Assembly (NCBI GenBank): GCA_015852425.1
Contig: JAAAIG010000402.1
Coordinates: forward strand, 1-33,176
DNA from: Gryganskiella cystojenkinii
Lineage: Eukaryota > Mortierellomycota > Mortierellomycetes > Mortierellales > Mortierellaceae
Length of the DNA stretch: 33,176 nt
Reading direction: 5' to 3'
This document shows positions 1-10,471 of this stretch, one piece after another. A model generated the notes under the pieces. That model was not told the origin of the DNA, searched no databases, and saw only the letters and a program-made list of their open reading frames with translations. Numbering within the stretch: position 1 is the first letter of the stretch; each line of letters begins with the position of its first letter. The position numbers and the translations under genes were made by a program.

Positions 1-59
1 TTTTCTTCTAATCATTTAACCTGAAAAAACATATTAAAAAATCCCTCAAACCGATAGTA

Positions 60-3000
60 ATGTCCTCTGGTGCGCGAGAAAGCCCCTCGCTGAGAGTCTC
101 CCCTGCGACCCCGTCTGTCGAGGTGGCGGAACATCAGCACTTTGCTCCACAAAGGAGGAGTGCCGGCAATGGGAGTGAAATCAGCTCTACGTCCACCACC
201 ACCACCGCGAGTAACAGCAACAGCAGTAGCAACAGCAATATCAACAACATGAATACCATCAATACCACCATCTCCTTCAGCGATAACAATACCCCCACCC
301 CAATAAGGCACTCCAATATCAGCCATAGTCGCCTTCCAGAGACTAGAGGACGATCGACCATCGGTGTTGGCACCAGTCCGAACCGCGACAGGATCCTCAT
401 GCCCACTGCCCTACCCAAAATGTCCTCCATCACCATCGGAATCGCCAACAGTCAGGGCATTGGAAGCAGTAGCAGGAGCACAAGTAGCTCGAGTCTGTCA
501 CGGTTACATTCACTGCACCATTCGGATTCGATGCATGGTGGCAGTGGCAACAGCAACACGACCTCAAATACCAGTAGGGAATCCTCCCCAAAACCAGGTC
601 GGTTCCCATCTCCACCAGTCGCCGCTGCTATCCCGACACGACGCAAAAACTCTTTTGACAACCTCGGATCGGCCTCTGGGACCTCCTCTGCGGCTTCATC
701 CTTTGAATCGAATCGGATCCTCAAACGGCCTTCGGATCAGTTCAGTTCCTCCCACCAATCGATGCACCCTCACTCACATTCTCAAGCCGTCTCTGGTAGT
801 TCTCAACAACAACATCAGCATAATCACAGCGGTAGCGCTGAATCCTCGTCCAGTACAAAGTTCAAGAGTATCCCGATCCCTCAACCTCTTCTCGCGCGCA
901 GATCAAGTCGATCCTCAATGTCATCGAACGACTCGGATGAAGTGCCTCAACAACACCACTATCGAACCACTAGTGATTCACTCTCCATCCCTGAATCGCC
1001 TCGATCTGTTCACCATCATCCCAGGACAGGAAGTTCAAGTAGAAGACCCTCCAACTTGGCAACCTCGGTCTCCAACAGTCTCAGCGATTGGGATCAGGGA
1101 TCGTTTCTCGTCAGGCAAGGACCTGGAGCTGGGAGCAATGTCGGCACTATGTCCATAAACGGTGCTGGCATCGGAGGAAGCAATGCAGTAGGCGGAAGTG
1201 GAGGCAAGTATTTAGTCCGCTCCCGGAGGACGTCCTGGATCGATGCAGGTACACATTCGGAACATGGGTCAAGTCCGTCCTCTCCAAGACCGATCGGCAG
1301 AGCAATTCGTTCCAGGAGGGCCTCCATCACAGACGACATCTCTTTGGACGGTTGGTCTCCGACTCGCAGCATGGTGTCACCTTCGCTTAACACGTACTCG
1401 ACATCGATTCCCACAGGATCCTTTACCCAGTTCATGGCTCAGGAACGTAGGTCCAGATCAGGATCTCCGAATATAGGGCAGAGTATAGCCTCGCTCCTGG
1501 AGGTTGCGTCCCAAAACAACCCATTCGAAAATCTGAGGAGTCCAGGGTCCAGTGACACTGTCCGTGATCGCAATTCGGACAAGGATAGAGATACACCCTC
1601 GCCCTCAATATCTCGCAGTTCCTCGCTTTCTGGGCGTTACCTCGTAAAATCTAGAAAGGCGTCCTATATCGACATGAATGTGGCATCCGACTATGAGCAA
1701 CAGCAGCAGCAGCAATATACCTCACCAGGACCCTCCCTTCTTGGGGCCGGAACCAGGACACCACTTTTGGCTCGCTCACCCAACATCTCACCCAAAGGTT
1801 CACCGAAAGCCTCTCCCAAGATCATGCCAAGCGCCGTCAGGTCTTCAGCTTCGAGTCCGTTAGCTGGGCCAGCCCTCTCAGGGGTCGTCATCCCCGGTCG
1901 CCCCTCGCCTGTCCTGTCATCACCTGGAGTCAAACTGGGTCATGGTAGACAGGCATCAATCACGGACGTTGATGCGCACGAGAGACGGTTACGTCGTCAG
2001 GCCGGAAGTCGTTTCCACTACGAATCGGGTTTCCAGCCTGCCCTGCAGACTGACCTTTTCAGAGAAAACGACGATGTGGACGTGGACGATCTCTCCCTGG
2101 ACACACCAAGATCTGTTGGATATGTTGGAAAAGGCCAACCTCTTAAAGGTTCTGCAACAACAATGAACCAGCTGGCATCTGAATTCGCTGCCATCCGGAC
2201 CAGCGACCAAAATACCTCAGCCCCCGATCTGCCGCATTCCAACTATCTAGAGTCTGTGGACTTTGTAAATGCTTGTAAGTTAACGCGTAGGACTGCCGTG
2301 CACGTTTATGGACATATTTGTATTTGTGTCAATTTTAGTGTGAAATTTTTGAATGGGGTGCTCACAATCGAACAATCTGTCAATTCCGTCTTCAATCAGT
2401 CACCACGCAGAGCCCAGCAAAGGTGCCAGAGCCAACCACTGTCAAGGCCATTCGACGAGGATCGATCGACTCTATCGACCCTTCGATGCTACATGCCGAG
2501 ATCATTGCTCAGACTCGACGAGCCAAGCTGGAAAAGTGGAGACCCGATTTGGAGCAATCTATACCCGAAGTTCCCGTAGAGGCAGCCTCCCCAGTTTTGG
2601 AAAAAGGCCAAGAGGTCGGACCCAAAGCCGAAGAAAAGATTGTTTGGGTGGATTGGCTGGAAGAGTACGAAGCCCAAAAGAAGTCCCGGAAACGAGGCCT
2701 CAAGGACGCGTCGCTCTCGCCCGCACTGTCACTCTCTGTCTCGCCACCCTCGCGGGACCACAATTTCAGAGGCGATCTCAGGACCTCAATCATGCCAGGT
2801 TCAAACTCTTCCAAGGTTCCAATAATCTCGCCGTATCCCTCCTCTCCAGTCTCGCCCAACAATATCTCACCGACATCTGGCCGTGCAAAGCTTCCTCAGG
2901 GCTTGCGGATAAACTCCAGGTCTCCTTCTGGAATCTCAATTTCGAGTCAAAAGAGTCAGCAGTCTTTGAAGGGAGGTCTGGGACCAAAGTTAGTGAACTG

Positions 3001-6000
3001 GTGGAAGTCTGTACGGAGAAAGTCAATGTCTCTGGTACAGCCGCGAAAATCCGTCGATACGTCTGCGCAGCCTGCGGATGATGACGATGACGTTCCGGAA
3101 CAGGTGAAGGAGCAAATGCCGTCACAGCACCAAAGCAAGGGTCAGGACCAGGAACAAGAGCAAGGGGATCTACGAGGACCTCCCGCTTGGCGTAGAAAGG
3201 ATCCAAAGCCTAAGCCGGCCGAATCATTCAGCAGTTCATCTCTGAGCACCGCGGTTCATCCTCTGCGCGAATCGTTCGTATCTCATTCAATGTTCGAAAT
3301 GCCAGAACAGGAATCGCCTTCCAAGCCCAGTCCTTTGGTCCTGACAAAACCTCTTCACTCTGCAGACACTATCAGTCCTACAAAGTCTACGGGATCTCGA
3401 TCGTCACCCCGCGAAAAGCCTCCAGGGTTGTCCATCCAAGTCAATGTTTCACCTCCTCTTGCCAGGCGTGGATCTGTTATGGCTAGAACGTCCTCCTTCT
3501 CTGCAGGAATCAACTCTGCGAACGCTAACGAATCCAGTCCGCACCAGATGGGACCAGAGAGATCGACAAAGACGATTCGAAGCATGTTGGAGCAGAACAA
3601 GGCCGATTGTGACGAGGAGATGAGAAAGATCATTGACGGGCTGAACGAATATGTCGAGAAGGGTCTCAATTATGTCGAGGATCTGGATAATATGCCCGAT
3701 TTTTCATCCCAGCAACTCGACCAAAACGAGGTGGAGGAGATTGAGGGGTGGATCGAAAACAGTCAAATGGAGATGGAGGAGGATGCGGCTAGTCGACGAC
3801 TCGAAGGCGACAAAGGGTTTGACAGCGGCAACGAACGGGATTTTTACGAGGAAGATCGAACCCCTCGCTCGGATTACCCTAGCGCGGTGCAGGAGTTTGG
3901 TGAGGGCTACTTCCCCGAGGTCTCCGACAGCGAGTCACCCGTTGCGGATGATCCAAAGCTGCGGTCTATGCGCGACTCTGGAGAGTGGTCCCCTTCACCA
4001 TCTTGGAATGGTGGCAGTATCCCCCTACATCGCAAGATGACAAGGGACAGTCAACATAGATCACATTCCCGAGTGTCCTCGCTCAGTCGCCGCCACTTCT
4101 CGAGTGCATCGTTTTCACCTGGAACACCTGTGACATCCTCGCCTAATGCCAACGTGACCTTAATCTCGGAGGACTCTTATCAGCCAACACCCTTCATCCT
4201 GACGCTTCAGGAGCTAATCTCGGTGGCGCAACTGATGCTGGATACCCCACTCAAGACTATATTAGACAACAAGGGCGCGTGCACCAACTTTGTGACGAAA
4301 CTCCAGGTCATTGGAAAAGCATGGGACGTCAACCGGAACTGGCCCTGTCGTGCATGGTATGTAAAGGCGCTTTTGGCTGTCGCTGGATTGGCCCGCGTTG
4401 TGCAGTGGTGGGAGGCCGAAAGAAGTCACTGGCAGCAGAGCGCCAACATCCCTGTCAAACCCAAGGAGTCCTCTCGCCCATCAAGTTTGTACCTACCGAA
4501 GCAAGAGCCCACTGCCCCAATTTCGGAACAACCAACAGGCAATGCAGGCATGGAAGTGGCTTCCCAAAAGGCAACAACGCCGCGCCATTCCATGCTTTTG
4601 AGGACCGACACGGAAAAGTCGCCGTCGGAGCCTGCAATCGAATCTGGCATGGAAGACGAGGACAAGGGTCTGCATTTGGAGGAGCTAGAGGACGTTATGG
4701 CAGAAGAAGGCGTGGCCGTTGGTGCAGTATCAATCGAGGCTCTGGCCGAGAGCCTGCAAAAAGACTCGGATGAGCAAGTCAGGTTAACCAAGGAGGAGAT
4801 CCTGCAACTGAAGCGTGAGGCGGAGCGTGGACAGAGTACGAACGTGGTCATGGAGCTGAGTCTGGATATGGACGATATCCTTATCTTGTATCTTAGTCCC
4901 AGTTGGTCGGAGCTTTTGGGGTAAGTCCACACGTCTTGATTGCACAATCGATGGCGATAATTGTGTCACACGAAGTCGTCATTAACACTTTTTTTGTTGT
5001 TGTTTGAACAGATCCGACTGGCAAGATCTCATGGACACACCAGTTTGTACATTCTTGATCCAGGAGGAAGTGAGCGTGTTCCGTGATGCGACTACGCGCC
5101 TGTTGGAGGATGACCAGTCAACGTTGGAGTTGACATTCCACGTCTTGTCGGACTATAGCCCTCCATCATCCTTTGATGACTCCAGTTCGTCTCTGTCAGA
5201 GCAGTACACATATGTCCAGGGGATTAACCATGACGGCGTGGAAGGGCATTTCCTCAAGATGGTCGGTCGAGGCATGCTGATCTACGATCGAATAACCGGC
5301 GACCCTATGCGGACCATGTGGGCCATCCAACCGTACCTCGGGTCCTATGAGAAGGCTCTTTCCTCGTCCAGCTCGGTCATGTCGGCACTGTCCGAGAACT
5401 CGGAAGAAAATGAAGAACTCAGCGCGGAGGCAGAGCAGGATATCAACTTCCAAAGGATGCTTGCAGAGAACATAGCCCTCCACTCACAAATGATTCCACT
5501 CCAAGAAGTCCGATGCAACATTTGTGAGCGTATGATTGTCTCGCTCTACTTTGAGAAGCACTCCAAGACTTGCTCCGAGTGGCACAAGACTGAGATGGAA
5601 CTTCAGATCTGTAACGACCTCTTGCGTGAGCTCATCGCCCATATTAACACACTGAGGGACCCCACAACAACGCCACCCGCGAATCTGGATGACCCAACGC
5701 CTGCGCCTGTTGATCTTGATGCCCTCAACGATTTGCAGGCGATCACTCGAACAGCTCTTGCTATTTCGACTCCAGGACGGGATGCAGAGCCAGAGGAGCA
5801 ACCTGGTGATGCTACCATTCGAGTCGCCATCCAGTCGCCCGCGTCCGAGTCCCGCATGTCTGAGGTATTCCGGTGGGAGGCACCGAAAACGACTGATCCT
5901 TCCATTATTGTCGTGACGGACAGAGTCGATGCTGCGATTCATCACAAGACGACGCTGGTCTCACATATGCGTCGAATTGCGGAGGAGGACGAACGAGAAA

Positions 6001-9000
6001 GATCTCGGTGCTATGGTCTGGAGGATGATTTCGACGCTCAGTGCTCGATTGAAGGCGTAACAGTTCCTCAGGTCTTTCAACAGGAGCCTTCGCCCGTGGA
6101 AGCACCAGAGCTCAAGTCTGTGGAAATGTCAAGGGAGACCTCAGGAGTATCGGATGGTGGAACGGGTACATCGGATTCTGCAGAGTCTTCGACCACGGCT
6201 GTTAGGTTGAGCAGTATCGAAAAACAGCCGAATCAGACCAGCCAGACTAGCCAGACGAGTCAAGTCAGTCAAGCAACACAGGGCAGTCAAAGCAGCAACA
6301 ATAGCCATGGTACCCAGAGCAACCAGGGCAGTCAAAGCAGCAACAATGTTCAGCAGACGACTTCGCCCACAGCACGCAAACATCGTCCTTCGTTTGTCGA
6401 TATTCATTCCGCGTCTTCGTTCTTCCCAGAAACACATCTATCTCCAAAGATCGCAAGCCGATTCCTTGCCCCGCACTCTGCCGAAGGATCTCCAACGGAT
6501 GGTATTTCTCCTGGAGCTTTGCTCAAGTCGCCTTTGTCGCCGTCGTTCCCTCAGCCTACACCCTTGACGAGACCGACACCACCCAGCATCAAGGACTTTG
6601 ATTTCATCAAGCCCATCTCGAAGGGTGCCTTCGGTTCGGTCTTCTTGGCCAAGAAGAGAGCAACAGGAGATTATTTTGCGATTAAGGTCTTGAAAAAATC
6701 GGACATGGTGGCCAAGAACCAGGTCACGAACGTGAAAGCCGAGCGTATGATTCTGATGAACCAGACAGATTCGCCATTTGTCGTCAACTTGTATTTTTCG
6801 TTCCAAAGCAAGGAATACCTGTATCTGGTGATGGAATACTTGAACGGAGGCGACTGTATGGCTCTCATGAAGGCCATTGTCCGATTGCCCGAGGATTGGG
6901 CCAGGAACTACTTGGCCGAGGTGGTTCTTGGTCTTGAGTACCTTCACAACGCTGGAGTTGTCCATCGGTAAGTGCCACTTTTTTTTCGAGACTGCTCTTT
7001 ATGAATTTGCTCGAGTTTGCCACTAATATTTTATACCTCTTGTTATTATGCGCTGCCACAGTGATTTAAAGCCCGACAACCTTCTTATTGACCAGAACGG
7101 ACACTTGAAGCTAACTGATTTTGGATTGTCCCGAGTCGGATTTTTGGGTCGTCAAGCCCAGACGGACAGGAGAGCCAAGGCGACTTTGCCCTCACCGTAC
7201 CCGGAATCCAGACCTATGTCACCGTTCTTATTTTCTCATGCAGCAACCGATTCGAACCACGAATCGACCTCGATCCCCATGATCCCTACACCAAAGTTGG
7301 GTCCGTCCCATCCGTCGTACTTTAACTGGGGCGAGAGAAGTCGTCGGTCTTCGAATGCAAGTTCAACCTCGATTGATGGTCGTTCGCCTGCAATTGGATT
7401 AGCAGAGTTGCCAAAGCTGCCTGCCGCTGCCATTTTGACGTCGTCCTCATCGAATGCCCCATTCCCGTTGAACGAGAGTAGTTTCAAGTCTTCGAGCTCG
7501 TACCTGTCTGGTGCGTTGCACCCCATCCATAGTATGTCACCCAAGGTCTCGCATGGAAACTCGCCGCTTATCCCACCTTCCTTCTTGCTTAACGATTTGA
7601 AAGAGGAGGCGCCTGAAAAGTGTGTGGGTACCCCGGATTATCTTGCGCCAGAGTGTGTCCTTGGAATGAGTCAGGATGCTATGGTCGACTGGGTAAGTTT
7701 CGAAACACATGTGTATGATGGGTTTTATGCTGTAATTTGTAGGACGGCCTGTTAACGAGCCAAAGTAACTAATGGTTTTATTGAAAACAATAATAATTTT
7801 CTCCGCAATCTCTAGTGGGCACTGGGTGTGATCTGTTACGAGTTCCTCTTTGGGTACCCTCCCTTCCACGGCGATTCTCCTGAACAAGTTTTTGAGAATA
7901 TCCTCTCGAGAGAGATTGACTGGCACGAGTCTGAGGTCGAGATCTCGCCTGAAGCCCGTGACTTTATGGAGCGATTGTTGTGTCCTGTCCCCGAGCAACG
8001 TCTGGGCTTTAATGGCGCGGACGAGGTGAAAGAGCATCCTTTCTTCCAAGAGATCGACTGGGAAACTTTGCTTACAGAGCGACCCGCCTTTGTTCCTGCA
8101 CCCGCTAATGTCGAGGATACGGATTACTTTGATGTTCGTGGAGCCAAGATGGGATCGTTCAAAGAAGATATCCCCGAGTTGAGAGACGTTCAGTCTATTG
8201 CTCAGGCTCTTGGCAAGCGCGAAACGCTCACTCCAGCTCTGACGGACTCGCCAGAAGTTGTCCCTCGACAAGAGGAAGCGTCTTCAACACCTCCTCCGCT
8301 GTCTGTGGATACGAATATGCTTGACAACAACCCCACCCCACGAGCCCATACCCCTCACCACGGACGCCAAGAGCACCACGAGGACGAATCCAAGTCAAAC
8401 GAGTCTGCCAAGGATGAGACTGGAGCTGATTTTGGAACGTTTGCGTTCATTAACCTACCGGTTCTTGAAAAGGCCAACAACGACATGATCAGGAAGTTGC
8501 GATCCGATAATGCGTTTGCCTCGGCGAGTGGAAGCAGTATGTCGTCATCCATTTCAGAGTTCTCGTCCGAGACACCTGGAACGCCTGGATCGAATGATAA
8601 CCAGAAACAGAGCAGTGCTGCCAGTATCGCCAAGAGTAAACATCGATCCATGACTGCGTTGGTCGGTACCCCACCTTTGCGATTCGAAGGCAAGAACTAC
8701 TTTTCATACTCGCCTAGGGGATCTCCAGGGTCGAGTGGATCGGCAGGAACGAACAATAGTCAGATGCAAGGAAGCACCCCAGGAGGAGCATCCACACCAC
8801 AAGAAGGCAATGAGCCTCAACCGCAGCGATCGTCTTCTGTCCCAGTGGCGTTCGAAGGACCTAAGGAAGGAGGAGGATCACCTTCGGAGCATCCGCCAGC
8901 GTCAAGACGATCGTCGATGCCCCTGCGACCCAGGACACACAGTGCAAGCAACACGGATATTCATCCGTTTGTGATCCCGGGTGTCACTGGCAACAACAGC

Positions 9001-9836
9001 AGCAACGCTGCTTCTCCGACATCGCCCAATGTACCGACCAACAAGAACTTGCCTGGTTCGACCCGCGATCGTCGTAGTGGCAGCATGAGCAGTAACTCTG
9101 GGCTCCGGTCCAGTCGTCATTCACTCAAGGCAACGGCGACGCTGAGGTCGACAACAAACAAGGGTGCCGCGGCCGCGGGGGTGCGCAAGACCAACCGGAC
9201 GAGGGATTGTCTAATTGTGGATGATAACCCGATCAGTGCCAAGATTCTGGAGACGATTCTGACGCGATTGAACTGCCGGTGTGTAATCATGCGGAATGGT
9301 GCCGAGGCGATTCGGTGCGCGATGGGTAGTGTCAAATTTGACGTTATTTTCATGGATATCCGTATGCCTATCAGTAAGTGATGACCTCTCCTTCTTCATT
9401 TTGTAAGGTTTGTTGATGTTATTATGCTGACCATCTCCTACTTTTTTTTTTTTTTTTTTTTTATCACTTTGTAATAGTTGATGGAGATACCGCTACCAGG
9501 ATGATCAAGTCGACTCAGAATACAAACTCGTTGACACCGATTGTGGCCGTCACTGCGTTCCCGGATCTGGCGGCCCAGATCTTTGATTACATGATGGTCA
9601 AGCCAGTGACACGAGAGGAGATTGAGAAACGACTCCAGTTCTTTTGTCCGATTCAACCAAACGTGAGCGAGGCCCCCACACCGAGTCGAGAGTCGGGTCC
9701 GAATATAGGAGGTGGTGGCGGTGGCGGTACTGGTAGTGGCCATGGTCCGGATTGGTTGATGAAGAAGAGCCGATCCGCTTCTACTTCGTCAACGGGAACT
9801 TGGTCGACCCGACATGCTCATCTGGATCGGGACTAA
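60..9836 (+). CDS. RIM15: Rim15/Cek1/Greatwall-type AGC kinase with PAS, zinc finger and receiver domains
   Basis: Six exons (60-2274, 2400-4920, 5012-6967, 7062-7692, 7816-9373, 9478-9836) join in frame to 3079 residues. Domain order matches Rim15: a long Ser-rich N-terminus, a PAS-like region (about 1550-1700), a C2HC finger beginning CNICERM (about 1745), and an AGC kinase (about 2107-2525). The kinase shows [22 protein letters not shown] (split by an intron), TDFGLS and GTPDYLAPE, with about 165 residues inserted between DFG and APE. A receiver domain (about 2904-3015) has the acidic pair in LIVDDNP, the acceptor Asp in FMDIRMP, Thr in AVTAF and Lys in MVKPV. In yeast this family acts below PKA and TOR and phosphorylates endosulfines to inhibit PP2A-B55 on entry to quiescence; the same role here is inferred. 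An in-frame stop at 9-11 supports the ATG at 60, but a TAG just upstream (55-57) could be an acceptor of a 5' UTR intron. Family call very sure; exact start less so. Confidence 0.93.
6279..6347 (+). repeat. 24-nt exact duplication in the Gln/Ser-rich tract of RIM15
   Basis: The 24 bases at 6279-6302 recur identically at 6324-6347, 45 bases apart and in frame, so the peptide QGSQSSNN appears twice. They lie in a low-complexity tract (about 6230-6355) of repeated SQT/SQ units between the C2HC finger and the kinase domain. The unit probably arose by slippage or a small tandem duplication and may vary in copy number between strains. Confidence 0.8.
9442..9462 (+). repeat. T21 homopolymer in the last intron of RIM15
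   Basis: A 21-base T run lies just upstream of the acceptor of the intron 9374-9477. It extends the normal polypyrimidine tract. It is one of three T or A runs of 20-23 bases in the window; the others are at the assembly gap and in an Nse3 intron. Confidence 0.85.
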
Positions 9837-9901
9837 AAGCCAAACAGCAAGAAGATAGATACCAAAATAACAGTAGAAAGGTTTAAAAACATTACAAAAT
9901 T

Positions 9902-9940
<39 letters not shown>

Positions 9941-10471
9941 AATGGACGTCGCCCAGAGCCAAGGCAGGATAAAAAGAGATGAAGGACACGAAAGGAGAGA
10001 TTGTCATGTTGAAAGGGGTGGATGCACTCTCTAATCAAAAACGACGCGTTGGAGCAATCCAAGCGCGTCTTGGTGTTTTAGCACTCGGACACGCCGGGGG
10101 GAAGAAGACGGCTGTTTTCTTTTTTGTCGTGTGTGTTTGTGTGTGTTTGAGGGTGTGTGCGACGACAGGAGGGATGAACGTCCACAAAGGGCACAGAGAC
10201 AGGGGGGTGTGAGCGTGAACCTCCTAGTTCTTGTTTTTTGGCAGGAAAAAGAATCCCGCACAGAGTTTTGTCGCACCAAGGAGAACTTTCTCGGGGACCA
10301 GAAAAAAGACTTACTCTTGTTCAGTCTCTCGCTGTTCTCTTTTTTCTTTTCTTTCTTTACCTTTCCTTCTTTACCTTCACCACACTCTCGCAAAAGAGAA
10401 TCAGCCCCTCTTTTCATTCTTTTCTTTTTTTATTTGTCAAAAGTCGTCAGTTTACTCGCATAACATTCAAG
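9837..10471 (+). promoter_or_regulatory. RIM15-ALG12 intergenic region with AG microsatellite and pyrimidine-rich promoter
   Basis: No gene is seen in these 635 bases. They hold the RIM15 3' UTR, an (AG)16 microsatellite at 9905-9936, a GT-rich stretch around 10128-10162, and a strongly C/T-rich segment (about 10320-10440) ending near the ALG12 start codon. Pyrimidine-rich stretches before the ATG are common in fungal promoters, so the ALG12 core promoter probably lies here. No clear TATA box was found. Confidence 0.5.

Noticed and set aside
364..1158. A 264-codon open frame overlapping the RIM15 first exon in another frame
   Set aside because: Low-complexity shadow of the Ser-rich coding frame, without any domain.
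9905..9936. AG microsatellite considered as a GAGA-type regulatory element
   Set aside because: Simple AG repeats are common by slippage; it lies in the RIM15 3' region with nothing to tie it to regulation.
10231..10471. In-frame extension of ALG12 upstream of the chosen ATG
   Set aside because: It would translate the C/T-rich promoter into Phe/Leu/Ser runs; no family similarity.
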